From assembly GCF_032884065.1 (NCBI RefSeq), contig NC_088879.1, positions 19,454,038 through 19,518,037 of the forward strand: DNA of 64,000 bases. Reading direction: 5' to 3'. The translations under genes and the position numbers were made by a program. Of this stretch, positions 1 through 11,405 are shown in pieces. Each line of letters begins with the position of its first letter. The stretch's first letter is position 1. The notes beneath the pieces are model-generated. The model worked only from the letters and a program-made list of their open reading frames with translations, was not told the origin of the DNA and searched no databases. Source of the stretch: Artemia franciscana. Its lineage: Eukaryota; Arthropoda; Branchiopoda; Anostraca; Artemiidae.

Positions 1-39
1 ACGAGGGAGGCTATCCTTTCCACAATATATCTTTCTTTA

Positions 40-180
40 TGTTAAAGTTTGATTTCTGTCCCAATTCTTTAAGAATGACTCATGAAACACAAATGCTGTT
101 TAATTAGTATGAAAACTTTTTTTTATGCGGTAAAAAATATTAACGTAAAGAGCAAGGAATATCATGGTTACCCCCTTTTT
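40..180. repeat. Family A fragment (divergent)
   Basis: The stretch contains the family A words 'cccaattctttaagaatgac' and 'taaagagcaagg', which recur near 2740, 8155, 10490, 14840 and 18595. It is a partial, divergent copy without a clear matching second arm. Confidence 0.6.
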
Positions 181-960
181 TTATTACAATGTTTTAGTTA
201 TATTTAGATAAATTTAAATTACATTATTTATTTCTTTCACACTATGCTATGGGTTTGGAATGTCTGAAATATTAAGTATTCTAATAATTACTGATATTAA
301 CCCATAAAAGTTTTAGCTATCCCTTGTCTATTGCTATAAAGAGAGGAGGGGGATGGCAAGGTTGGAGCCGATTTCCTCCAGTCAATGAGGAAGGGAACAA
401 TATTTGATATCTTACTACCAAAAAGGCAAAGGATATGCTTTAAAAACAAGTATCCTTTTATGTAGACAATTGATCTGTAGAGCCTATCGTGGTTTTCACG
501 ATATCTGTAACAAGCAAAATTTTATCTGGGGGGGGGGAGGCTGCTAACTGAGCTTTGGGGCTGGCTGTTACAGATGTAGAATAAGCAAGGCAATTCATCA
601 TCAGCCCTGCCATAAAATTTCTTTGGGGTGGCAAATACTGCTATGAACCTAGTTTTCAGTAATTTTAAATGGTAATATTTTTCTGTTTTTATTTATATGA
701 TGTACTTCAGTACATTTAAAAAAATATGTAAATATTTATCAATAAAAAAACTATTTTAGAGGCTGTGAGGGCTTCAGTTATATAGAAGATCAGAGGTCTC
801 ACAAAATTGCCATACATACAAACAATAATACACCTTTTCATCCAACCGAAGTTCTTTAGAAATAATATTAGCTAGGACTTTTCATCAATATTACTATTCA
901 CTGCCAATTTTTGAAGTATATTCAAATTCTATCCAAAATTTAATTTGCAAATTCAAATGT
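181..960. other. AT-rich spacer, nothing recognised
   Basis: No open frame of interest and no recognised repeat. A run of about ten G lies near 527-538, of the type scattered through the window. Confidence 0.5.
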
Positions 961-1366
961 AGGATTTAATAATCAACGCTGGCACGTACGCAGGGAGGGG
1001 GAGGGCCTTTGCCCCCCCTCCCTCAAAATTTTGTGAAATGTTTAATTTCCCCATGGTTTCTTGGGATTTCTGACAAAAATAGGACATTTATTAAGAATCT
1101 AGATACATGTGTGAAGCCTTTCATGGGGATTTTACAGCATGAAATTATCTGGTCAAGTCACTGCCCAATTATTAACCCATTTTCTGTCTTACTTTTTACC
1201 CTCTTTGAAGTAATTAGCGATTTTACTGTTATTTTTTTTTGTAAAGAGAGTCTGCTTTCCACAGCAAAATAAAATTATCCTTGATATTAGGGCGTTTATC
1301 CCCCCTTTTCAGGATAAAGTACAGCTTTTAATGGATCAATTTTGGAAACTACCATTTTTCATTAAA
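961..1366. repeat. Repeat I, also present inverted near 11.16 kb
   Basis: The part from about 1255 to 1365 matches, in reverse complement, about 11160-11275; both contain 'aaagtacagctttt' next to a poly-C or poly-G tract and 'ccttgatattagggc'. The left part begins with 'ggcacgtacgcag', similar to the 'ggcacgtacaca' that starts an insertion at about 10832. The 87-residue open frame here has no features of a protein and lies in repeat DNA. Confidence 0.55.
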
Positions 1367-2163
1367 ATTTTTTGCCAGAAGACAGATCACGGGTGTGTGT
1401 TTGTTTGTTTGTTTTTTTCCCACGAGTGATTGTATCAACCAAGTGGTACTAGAGTGTTGCAAGAGGGCTCATCCTAACGGAAATGAAAAATTCTAGTGCT
1501 CTTTTTCAGTGACCAAAAAATTGGAAGGCACCTAGGCCCCCTCCCACGCTCATTTTTTCCCAAAGTCAACGGATTAAAATTTTTAGATAGCCATTTTGTT
1601 CCACATAGTCGAAAACCATAATAAATATATCTTTGGGGACGAGCTTGTTGGAGTTAAAAACACAATAATTATTTTGAGATGTTCAAACCACAAATTCTTT
1701 GTTCTCTTCCCCCATGACAAATTCCTCGATGGAAAGTTCCCCAAGTATATCCCCCTCTTATCAACCCCTCCCCCCAACCAAAAAATCCTCCTGAAAACGC
1801 TTGTACACTTCCCAATAACCATTACTATATGTAAGCACTGGTCAAAGTTTGTAACTCGTAGCCCATCCCACGGGGACTGTGGGGGAGTAAGTCGTCCCCA
1901 AAGATATATTTATTATGGTTTTCGACTATGTGGAACAAAATGGCTATCTAAAAATTTTAATCCGTTGACTTTGGGAAAAAATGAGCGTGGGAGGGGGCCT
2001 AGGTGCCTTCCAATTTTTTGGTCACTGAAAAAGAGCACTAGAATTTTTCATTTCCGTTAGGATGAGCCCTCTTGCAACACTCTAGGACCTCTTGGTTGAT
2101 ACGATCACTCATGGGAAAAAAACAAACAAACACACACCCGTGATCTGTCTTCTGGCAAAAAAT
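1367..2163. repeat. Long near-perfect inverted repeat (foldback, family G material)
   Basis: The left arm 1367-1642 and right arm 1892-2163 are reverse complements, with by eye about four substitutions and one 4-bp difference in a GTTT run. A spacer of about 250 bp separates them. The sequence is family G DNA (compare 3140-3540). The open frames on both strands here are mirror images of one another caused by the palindrome and are not genes. Confidence 0.92.
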
Positions 2164-2189
2164 ACGAAATTCCACATTTTGTAGATTGG

Positions 2190-3825
2190 ACCTTAAAATT
2201 TTTTCATTTTTAATTGTTTTAAAAAGTAGAATTGTGGCAAATAGTCAAACTTCAGCGTAAAGAGCAAGGGATTGTGGAGGGGACAACCCATTTCATATAC
2301 GGAGTAATTTCTGTTCGTTTTAAGTTTTAATGTCGCTCCTTAATTTCAGCTTAAAAAAAATCAGTTTTTTTATTTAATTTCTGAATGTTTTTGAATTAAT
2401 GCATGTTTGGTTTTGGCTCTCCGCACATAAATTATTAAAATGAAATTTGTATATTAATTCTTTTTTTGGCTAAATGGCTTTCTCTTAGTTTTGATCAGAC
2501 GATTTTGAGAAATAAGGGGTGGAGAAGGAGGCCTAGTTGCCCTCCAATTTTTCGGTTACTTAAAAAGGCAACTAGAACTTTTAATTTTTAACGAACGTTT
2601 TTATTAGTAAAAAATATACGTAACTTAAGAATTAACTTACGTGACAAACTTTCATAACCTTATATTTTATTATGTATACGAGGGGGTATGTACCCTCGTT
2701 AATACCTCGCTCTTTACACTAAATCGTAAGTTTTGTCCCAATTCTTTAAGAATGACCCCTGAATCAAAAAGGCCGTAGAATAAATAGTTGAAATTACTAA
2801 AAATACTTTAGCATAAAGAGCAAGGCATTTATTTCCTCCTAAATACCTCGCTCTTTATGCTAAAGTATTTTTAGAACCCATCATGTGCGTAATAATCTCT
2901 GTTCGTTTTAAGTTTCAATGCTACTTCTTCCTTTCATTTGAAAAAACGTTTTGATGTTTATTTTTCATTGTTTTCTTATAGTAATGCTAGAGAATCCTGC
3001 GCCCTTTTCATTGAATTTTTCTTCCCCCATGACAGATTCCTCCAAGGAAAGATCCTCTAACATAGCCCCCTCTCCTCAGCCCCACCCCCAAACAAAATAA
3101 AATCCCCCTGAAAATGTCTGTACACTTCCCAATAACCATTACTATATGTAAACACTGGTCAAAGTTTGTAACTTGCAGCCCCTCCCCCAGGGAATGTGGG
3201 GGAGTAAGTCATCCCCAAAGACACAGTTATTATGGTTTTCGACTATGTTGAACAAAATGGCTATCTCAAAATTTTGATCCGTTGACTTTGGGAAGAAAAT
3301 GAGCGTGGGAGGGGGCCTAGATGCCCTCCAATTTTTTTGGTCACTTAAAATGGGCATTAGAACTTTTCATTTCCGTTAGAATGAGCCCTCTTGCGACATT
3401 CTAGGACTACGTGGTCGATACGATGACCCCTGGGGGAAAAAAGCAAACAAACAAATAAACAGGCACCCATGATTTGTCTTCTGGCAAAAAATACAAAATT
3501 CCACATTTTTGTAGATAGGAGCTTGAAACTTCTACAGTAGGGTTTTCTAATACGCTGAATCTGATGGTGTCATTTTCGTTAAGATCCTACGACTTTTAGG
3601 AGGTATTCCCCCTATTTTCCTAAATGAGGCAAATTTTCTCAGGCTCGTAACTTTTGATGGGTAAGACTAAACTTGATGAAAATTATATATTTAAAATCAG
3701 CATCAAAATGCGATTCTTTTGATGCAGCTATTAATATCAAAATTCAATTTTTTAGAGTTTTGGCTACTATTGAGCCGGGTCGCTCCTTACTACAGCTCGT
3801 TACCACAAACTGTTTGAAACACAGG
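2190..3825. repeat. Composite repeat K, copy 1 (family A arm, tail, A variant, family G)
   Basis: It starts with an A arm ('tagcgtaaagagcaagg', then 'aatgtcgctccttaatttc'), continues through a tail with 'gcctagttgccctccaattt', a second small foldback at about 2690-2880, and a full family G body ending at 'gagccgggtcgctccttact'. The same order is seen at 9968-11405, so these parts move or spread together. No protein-coding capacity was recognised. Confidence 0.8.
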
Positions 3826-4455
3826 CCAAAGTTTGCAACTTGCTGCCAATCTCACGGGAACTGTGGGGGAGTAATTCGTCCCCAAAGACATAGTTATTAA
3901 GTTATTCGACTATGGCAAACAAAATGGCTATCTCAGAATTTTGATCTGATGAGTTTAGGGAAAAATTAGTGTGGGAGGGGGCCTAAGTGCCCTCCAATTT
4001 TTGGTCACTTCAAACACTAGAACTTTTAATTTCTGTTAGAATGAGCCCTCTTGCGACATTCTAGGACCACTGAGTCAATACGATCACCCCTGGAGAAAAA
4101 AATAAATAAAAATGGATCCGTGATCTGTCTTCTGGCAAAAAATGCGAAATTCCACATTTTTGTAGATAGGAGCTCGAAACTTCTACAATAAGGTTCTATG
4201 ATGCGCTGAATGTGATGGTGTGATTTTCGTTAAGATTGTAGGAGTTTTAAGAAGGTATTTCCCCCTATTTTCCAAAATGAGGCAAATATTCTCAGGCTTG
4301 TAACTTTTGATGGGTAGGACTAATCTTGATGAAACTTATATATATTTAAATCAGCATTAAAATGCAATTCTTTTGATGTAAGTATTGGCATCGAGTTTCG
4401 ATTACTCTTGAGCTGGGCTGCTCCTTGCTCCAGTTTGTTCCCACAAACTGTTAGA
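3826..4455. repeat. Family G, second tandem copy
   Basis: This repeats the 3145-3820 segment in the same orientation, at a spacing of about 680 bp. Shared words include 'gtgggagggggcctaa', 'gatctgtcttctggcaaaaa' and 'ctcaggcttgtaacttttga'. The divergence from its neighbour is clearly greater than between the arms at 1367-2163. Confidence 0.8.
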
Positions 4456-5045
4456 TATAAAAAAACTAGTTTTTTTTTAAACTGAAAGTAAAGAGCGACA
4501 TTAAAACTAAAAACGAAAAGAAATTACTTCTTGTATGAAAGGGGCTGTTCCCTTCTCAACGCCCCACTCTTTATGCTAAAGTTTGACTCTTTTTTTAATT
4601 CTACTTTATTAAACAGTAAAAACTTTAGCGTAAAGAGCGGGGTGTTGAGATGGGAACAGCCCCTTTTATACACGTAGTAATTTCTATTTGTCTTAAGTGT
4701 TAATGTCGCTCCTTACTTTCATTTAAAATAACTAGTTTTTTTAAATTTAATTTCTGAACGTTTTAGAATTAATACATGTTTGATTTTGGCTCTGCATATA
4801 AATTATTAAAATGAAACTTGTATATTAATTTTTTTTTTTGTTAAATGGCTTCCGCTTACTTTTGATGAGACAATTTTGAGAAAAGAGGGATGGGAGAGGA
4901 GGCCTGGTTACCCTCCAATTTTTTGGTTACCAAAAAAGGCAACTAAATCTTACAATTTTAATGAATGTTTTTATTAGTAATAAATATACGTAACTTAAGA
5001 ATTAAATTACGTAACAAACTTCTATATTCTTATATTTTTATTACG
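4456..5045. repeat. Family A foldback with tail
   Basis: The arms at about 4480-4590 and 4620-4735 are reverse complements around a short AT centre: 'ccccactctttatgctaaag' against 'tttagcgtaaagagcggggt'. The right arm continues into the same ~300 bp tail as at 2340-2690 and 10100-10440, containing 'tgaattaatgcatg'-like and 'cctccaattttttggttac' words. Confidence 0.8.
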
Positions 5046-5048
5046 TAC

Positions 5049-5335
5049 TAGCTAGGTCGCAGTGGCTTCACCGCAGGGCCCCAGCATGGCACACGGCAGG
5101 CTTCTATATATGGATAATTCTCCCTTTTGTTTTAACCGCAGACAGTGCTGGGTCACGGTGGCTTCGCCAACGGGCCCAAGTATGACACGCGGCAGGCTTC
5201 CATATATTGATACTCATTGTCTGTTGTGTTCTAACAGTAGACCCGGTCTTTGCCACCGCGTGCTTTCGGGCCCCAGCATGGCACAAGGTAGGCACCTATA
5301 TATTTATTCTCATTGTCCCTTGTGTTCTGGGTCCC
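5049..5335. repeat. 96-bp minisatellite, three units
   Basis: The anchor 'gggcccNagNatgNcac' recurs with its GGG at 5076, 5172 and 5268, exactly 96 bp apart. Because 96 is a multiple of three, a + strand frame (5062-5367, 101 codons) stays open over all units and gives 32-residue repeats such as GPSMAHGRLLY, GPSMTRGRLPY and GPSMAQGRHLY. Whether it is expressed is unknown; a simple satellite origin is at least as likely. Confidence 0.85.
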
Positions 5336-5562
5336 GGCAACACTATGTCATATTTGGATTGAACTGATGACATGAATTTGACATTCCTAATCTGGCCCTT
5401 TCTCTTTGAACCGCAAGCCTGATTTCGCGTTGCTCTGGTGTTCCTTTTTTTTTTTTATTACAGGTTTTACTTTCGTTTTTTCGTTGTTTTTTTTTTACGT
5501 CAAATTTTAGTTTTTTTCTTTTTTAGTTTGACCATTTTTCTTTGAGTGGCAAGCCTGGTCAG

Positions 5563-5662
5563 ATGTATCTACCCGGATTTCTTATAGTTCTTGCCCCCAT
5601 CTGCATTGGGATGAGTTTTAATGAAATTTGGAATTTTATGGTTGTACAAGAAATAGGGAAAG
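5563..5662 (+). CDS. Candidate exon with a hydrophobic segment (weak)
   Basis: A stretch bounded by a possible acceptor (cctggtcag) and a strong donor (AAG followed by gtaagc) stays open for 33 codons plus one base. It reads MYLPGFLIVLAPICIGMSF and continues with a polar part. The hydrophobic piece resembles, from memory, the membrane-pyrophosphatase segment of form LPGLLAVLAPIVVG. That resemblance covers under 20 residues and no neighbouring exon supports it, so the function is not assigned. It could equally be a chance open frame in AT-rich DNA. Confidence 0.18.
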
Positions 5663-5664
5663 GT

Positions 5665-6224
5665 AAGCAATTTTCTTACAATTTTGTTAATCAATCGGTA
5701 AATCAAGCATTTGATCTGGTGGTTGTGTTGTATTCAATGCCTGATACTTATGGATGCTCTTCAGAGGTGAATAATTCCTCAAAGGCCCCCCCCCCCCATG
5801 CTTTTAAAAGTCAGACATATTAAGGCTTCAGGCGCCCTTTTCTTTCCAACCACGACAATATTTATCTGAGGTACTTTATGCTAGCTGATACGCAAGTATG
5901 CACCTCTTTGCATAATTAAACTCTTTGCTTGACTTCAATCAATAACAACCGAAAAGAAATAAAGAAAACATAATTAGCGTATAAAAAGAATATTTTTTAT
6001 AAATTTAGAATTCATTTTGAAACATATAAAAATCTAAAACTGAAATTTGCACAAAATGTTATAGAAATGTTTTTATTATAGTTTCAAAAACAAAAGTGGA
6101 TTCTGACCGTCTTAATTCTCTCAAATATATCCAAGTAGTTGTGTGGTAAATATTAAATTAAAGTTTACATTAAAAATTTAATGAGATGGATTTGCCTGTT
6201 TTTTATTGCATAACAAATCAAATC
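5665..6224. other. AT-rich spacer
   Basis: No recognised element. A run of nine or more C lies near 5788-5797. Confidence 0.4.
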
Positions 6225-6290
6225 TTAGTTTTAATGTCGCTCCTTACTTTCAGTTAAAAAAAACATTTTTTTTTTTTTTTTTAATAATAT
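6225..6290. repeat. Family A end fragment
   Basis: It contains 'aatgtcgctccttactttca' followed by an A/T run, the standard outer end of family A. Confidence 0.7.
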
Positions 6291-7265
6291 AAGGAGGCTA
6301 AAGGTTTAACTCTAATTGAATAAATAAAATTGAAAAAGTAATTTTCTTTAATAAACAAAATTAAATAAGTAAAATTTTAATAGTTGTAATATGTATTTTC
6401 ATTTGAATGCTGTAATGACTGGAAAAGAGAATATTTGTGATATAATTCGCTTTCAGTGAAGTGCCAATGACGTAGTAGGCTTTAGATTTCTAAATTTAGG
6501 AAATGAGGTAGTAGCTAAGTTCTTATAGTGAAACTAAATTCGTCTTGATCGGTCTCAGGAAGAAATAAGGTTAAACTTAATATTTAACTTATAATTATGT
6601 CAACTGCTGAAAACCCAATCAGTTCAAAATTTATTCATTCATTTATGTTAGCACATGTTGTATGTTTGTTGGCTATGATTGTTTATTTAGTTTCTGTTCG
6701 TTTTGGTTTCATTTATTCTACAATAGTAAAAAAAAATTGTTCATTTTAAACTTGATTTACATATTCAATTTTAGCTGTATTCGTTTTAAGATTTATTTAT
6801 TCATTCATATTAGTACAAAAAAAATAAGAACGAAAGCAATACGAAACTGGAAGTATGGAACCTCAAGAACAGTGCAACAGGAGATAAGAAAACTAGAAAC
6901 AAGATTTTTTAAAAAGGAAAACCAAAAACAATTGACCCCCCCCTCCCCCTCCCGCACAAAAAAAGCAAACCAAATGTATTTGAGCTACTCCAATCCCGTC
7001 CAGGTAAAAAGAGTCCAGCCTAATGCAGGTTATATTTTAATTACTTTTAGTTTTACTGACGAGCAATTCTGATTTTCACCTTCTCTTCTTCACTTGGTCA
7101 ATTGCAATTCCTTTTTTCTAATTGTAGACGTTTCTGTTTTACTCTGGCTTTTACCAGCATTGAGCATGTCTCGTTTGACGCATCTAAAGATATTAGCGGC
7201 CTTTTTTTCTATCTTTTCTTTTCCTTTTTTGCTGGCTGGTGTTTAACCCCTCTCCCCCCCCAAAA
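6291..7265. other. AT-rich spacer, nothing recognised
   Basis: The 136-codon frame at 6662-7072 is low complexity (Lys, Phe, Ile rich, then a Pro/Ser tract from a C run) and shows no domain. I do not call it a gene. Confidence 0.45.
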
Positions 7266-8040
7266 AAAAAACATGCGGTAAATAATCCCCTACGGAAAAT
7301 ACTCTTCTCCAGAAAAAACGGAAAATACCTCCTCCCCGTGGAAAGTATCATCCCCACGTAGCTGGTTGGTCCCCAATCCCCTTGGACTACAAAAAAGGAC
7401 TAGAAATATTAATTTCTGATGGAATGAGCACATTGCGAAGTTTTTTGACCTTGAAGTGGAGGTGAGGACAAGAAAGGGGCAATCCCCTCCTGTATGGAGT
7501 AGATTCTGCTCATTTTGGGATTTAGCGTTATTCTTAAGTTCAGAATAACAGTGTAAACCAGAAATCATAAGGGCGTAGATGTCAATTTCACATTTTCGAT
7601 ACGTTTTTAAAAGTTTGTTTTGTACCCCCCCCCCCTAAACAATGTTAGAAAATACTCTTTTGTTGGCTTTTTGTTGGGAAACTTTTCACGTAGGGGATTA
7701 CCGGTCTGATGTTAAAAACAATCAGAAATTAGTCTTTTTCAAATGAAAGTGCTCAAGAAATATTTTTCACCTGAGATCGCCCCAAGAAAGTTTCTGGGTG
7801 GAATTTTCAGCCAGAATGTAATTGTCTTGGAGGAATTTCCCTGGAGGGGGGAGTTTTTTTTTTCATATGAAAGGAGCTTTCCACGGTGGAGTTTTTCCGT
7901 GGAGGAAGGGATTTTTCATGGAGAGGAGCCAGATTTCCCGGCATTATTTGAGAGCACGATTAAAAATTAAATTAAAAAAAAGTTATTTTTTAACTGGAAG
8001 TAAGAAGCAACATCAAAACTTAAAATGGACAGAAATTATT
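7266..8040. repeat. Family A/G-associated repeat body (purine-rich GGAG variant)
   Basis: Recurring short phrases of the type 'ccgtggagga' and 'gagccagatttcc' lead into 'ttatttgagagcacgatt' and an A-type arm. The same order occurs at 14370-14720 and 18150-18490. A C run at about 7626-7636 belongs to it. The open frames here (75-92 codons, overlapping) are repeat-derived. Confidence 0.6.
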
Positions 8041-8129
8041 GCGTATACCTTAGTATAGTTCAGTATATAGCATACATATATAGTTTAGTATATAGTATAC
8101 ATAAACTTTAGCATATGTATACTTTTAAT

Positions 8130-8240
8130 TAATTGTAAGTTTTGAATTTTTCGTCCCAATTGTTTAAGAGTAACTCCTGAAGCAGAATGGCTGTTTAATA
8201 AGAATAATAAGTTTTTGTTTTTTTTTCAATAATTAGTTAT
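8130..8240. repeat. Family A variant fragment
   Basis: It carries 'gtcccaattgtttaagagta' and the following 'ctcctgaagcagaatggctg', as in the A variants at 2740 and 10490. Confidence 0.65.
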
Positions 8241-8374
8241 GAAAGAGTGTCGGTGGGTGCAGAGTGGGGACAGAGGATGGTGCCTGAAACCACCTTGAGG
8301 GAGCCGGATTATATGGCATGATCTGATTAACAATCAGAAATCAAAATTTAGGAAAATAAGTTTTTTGAACTGAA

Positions 8375-8795
8375 AGATTAAAATAGTAACCAAAACTCTA
8401 AAAACTGATTTTCAATATCAACAAACACATCAAAAGAATTCAATTATTATGCTGATTTAAGATATATAAGTCTCATAAAGTTTAGTGTTACCCATCAAAA
8501 GTTACGGGCCTAGCAAAATTTACCCGATTTCTGAAATAAGGGTTGGAGAAATACCCCTTAAAATTCCAGGAATCTTAACGAAAACCACACGATCAGATTT
8601 GGTGTACCAGAGTACTGGTACACCAAACTGTAGAAGTTTCCAGCTTCTCTGTAAAAACGTGGAATTTAGCTGTTTTTGCCAGATGACAGATCACGGATAT
8701 GTGTTTATTTGTTTTTGTTTTGTTTGTATTTTTTCCAGGGTGGGGGGGGGTCTTATTGAAATAATGGCCCTAGAACATCGAGAGAGAGTTTAATT
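8375..8795 (-). repeat. Family G copy, reverse orientation, with internal hairpin
   Basis: Reverse complement of the 3480-3780 segment: 'cccatcaaaagttacgggcc', 'cttaacgaaaaccacacgat' and 'gccagatgacagatcacgg' are in the expected order. At 8599-8626 the expected 'cagcgtatcag' region is replaced by a perfect 11-bp stem with a six-base loop. Confidence 0.8.
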
Positions 8796-8809
8796 AATAA
8801 AAATAAAGA

Positions 8810-9065
8810 ACTAAATTAAATAAAGAACGAACAGAAATTAAATAAAGAACGAACAGAAATTATTCCGTATGTAAAAAGGGCTGTCCCCTCCTCAACGCCT
8901 CGCTCTTTACGCTAAAGTTTTCATTGTTTTAAAAAGTAGAGTTGTGAGGAAGAGTCAAAATATAGAGTAAAGAGTAAGACATTGAAGAGAAAACAACCCC
9001 CTTCATATGCAGAATATATGTTTGTTTTAAGTTTTGGTTTGTTCCTTACTTTCGGTAAAGTGCAA
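8810..9065. repeat. Family A foldback
   Basis: The left arm contains 'gcctcgctctttacgctaaa' and the right arm the degraded complement 'tagagtaaagagtaagac', around 'attgttttaaaaagtagagt'. A short direct duplication ('taaagaacgaacagaaatta', twice) marks the left end at 8820-8860. Confidence 0.75.
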
Positions 9066-9967
9066 GGGATTGGGGAAAGCTTTCCGAGTCCAAAGGAAGT
9101 GGATTTTTGGAAGAAATGTGAAACACCTGAGTGGTCATATGGAACTTAAAAAGTTTTCAAATTGATTTTGACGAGTACCGATAGGAAACCGAGTAACCGA
9201 TAGTTAATTTACGCTTTAGAGAGAGCTAAAAGAGGAAAAGTCATTTTCCAAAATGACATTTTGCAGTGTAGTATTCTCCAGAATTGCAATTAAGGGGAAA
9301 ATGTTCATTTCACCCGTACCTACCCACAGGAAGAATCTCCCATAAGATTTGCCCAATTGCCCCATATATTAGGAAAACATTAATTTTACACAGTTGTGAT
9401 GTTTCAACCGTCTTGATCTGAAACTGCAATGTTTCTAGTGTTCTTGATTATAATACGAGTGTTTTTTATAATACTAGTATTCGTGAATACTAGTGTTCTA
9501 ATTATAATACTTATGTAGTATTCCAATACTGGCATTGCCATAAAAACGAGGCAACCAACTTGTGAAAAACTGGCCGCTTCGACGCAAGTGAGCTTGAAAT
9601 TAGCTTTTGGACTAGCTTTTTTTATGTTTAAAAAAATATGTTTAAGCAATTTTTGTTGTATACTAGAAACATATTTTATTAGTCGGACTGACGGACAAAT
9701 CTATCAAACTTGTTGTTTTATAATTTAACAAAAGCACCAACAGAAGAACAATTGAGAAGAGTTTATAACTACTTCTTGGAAAGGTTTTTAGCAATTTTTC
9801 TAAAGGAGAGGGGTCTTGAGCCTTAAAGCTTCCGCAAAATTAGTAGTTGCAGTTTTTGGTGTTTTTATATTGATAATATTACCTGCTTTTGATTCGTCGT
9901 TTAGATCCTTTAGAACAGAATCCCCCCCCCCTTTGCGGTCGTGCCACGGTTTGTCTGTTGTTTGTTA
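9066..9967. other. Spacer, nothing recognised
   Basis: A small cluster of 'actagtattc'-type words at 9440-9520 is locally repetitive. No gene or dispersed repeat was recognised. Confidence 0.4.
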
Positions 9968-11405
9968 AAATGTAAGAGTTGCGAGAAAGAATCAAACTTT
10001 AGCGCAAGGAGCGGGGTGTCGAGGAGGAAAGCCCCTTTCATATACGGAGTAATTTTTGTTCGTTTTAAGTTTTAATGTCGCTCCTTACTTTCATTTCAAA
10101 AAACTTGTTTTTTTTTTATTTAATTTCTGAAAGTTTTTGAATTAATGCATGTCTGATTTTGGCTCTGCGTACATAAATTATGAAAACGAAATTTGCATAT
10201 TAATTCTTTTTTTTTGGCTAAATGTCTCTTAGTTTTTATCAGACGATTTTGAGAAATAAGGGGTGGGGAAGGAGGCCTAGTTGCCCTCCAATTTTTCGGT
10301 TACTGAAAAAGGCAACTAGAACTTTTAATTTTTAACAAACGTTTTTATTAGTAAAAAAATATTCATAACTTAAGAATTAACTTACGCAACTAACTTTAAT
10401 ATTATTGTATTTTTGATTATATATATGAGGGGGTTTGTCCCCTCGTTAATACCTCGCTCTTCACACTAAATATTAAGTTTTGTCCCAATTCTTTAAGAAT
10501 GACCCCTGAATCAGAAAGGCCGTAGAATAAATAGTTGAAATTACTAAAAATAATGCTAGCATAAAGAGCGAAGTATTTATCTCCTCCTAAATACATCGCT
10601 CTTTGTGCTAAAGTATTTTTAGAACCCCTCATATGCGTAATAATCTCTGTTTGTTTTAAGTATTAATGCTTCTCCTTACTTTCAATTGAAAAAACTTTCA
10701 TGTTTATATTTTCATTGTTTTTTTTTTAAATAGTAATGCTAGAAAATCCTGCGCCCTTTTCATTGAATTTCTCTTCCCCATGAAATATTCATCCAAGGAA
10801 AGATCCTCCCATATAGCCTCCTCCCCTGAACCCAGGCACGTACACATAATTTTTTTTTCGGGGGGGGGGCAAAACCTTCGAAACACCCAGATATAAAGTA
10901 GCACTTTTTGATTTAGTAATGCGAAAAGCAAGTTTGTCGGAAAATACAGACTAACTTTAATCTGTAGTATTGTAGCGGATGGGGGGGGGGGAGAAGACAA
11001 GCCTCAAAAGTACGTTTTAGGCTCGGGTTATGTTCATAGCGATTTGGAACCAGTAATTAATCTATTATATCCCACTGAAAGGGAAATTTTAGGGTTAACA
11101 GTGGAATATGGATGCTGTGGGGGGTAGTTCTTTTATTGCAACAACGTAGATTTTAAATAAAAATGACAGTTTCCAAAATTGATCCATTTAAAGCTGTACT
11201 TTATCCTCAAAGGGGGGGGGGGATAGAAGCCCTAATATCAAGGATAATTCTATTTTGCTGTGGAAAACAAACTCTTTTGTCTTTAAATAAAACACTTTTA
11301 TCTTTTGATATATCTTTTAGCATCAAAATGCAGTTTTTTAGAGTTACGTTTACTATTGAGCCGGGTCGCTCCTTACTACAGTTCGTTACCACGAACTGTT
11401 TGATT
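9968..11405. repeat. Composite repeat K, copy 2, with an internal insertion
   Basis: 9968-10830 follows 2230-3070 almost word for word (A arm, tail with 'ggcctagttgccctccaatt', A variant, 'cctgcgcccttttcattgaa'). The order is then broken at about 10832 by DNA starting 'ggcacgtacaca' and holding G runs at about 10858 and 10981. The family G end ('gagccgggtcgctccttact') reappears at about 11358. Confidence 0.8.

Noticed and set aside
1583-2060. 154- and 79-codon open frames on opposite strands
   Set aside because: They are mirror images produced by the long inverted repeat and consist of family G DNA.
6662-7072. 136-codon + open frame
   Set aside because: Low-complexity composition and a proline tract from a C run; no family features.
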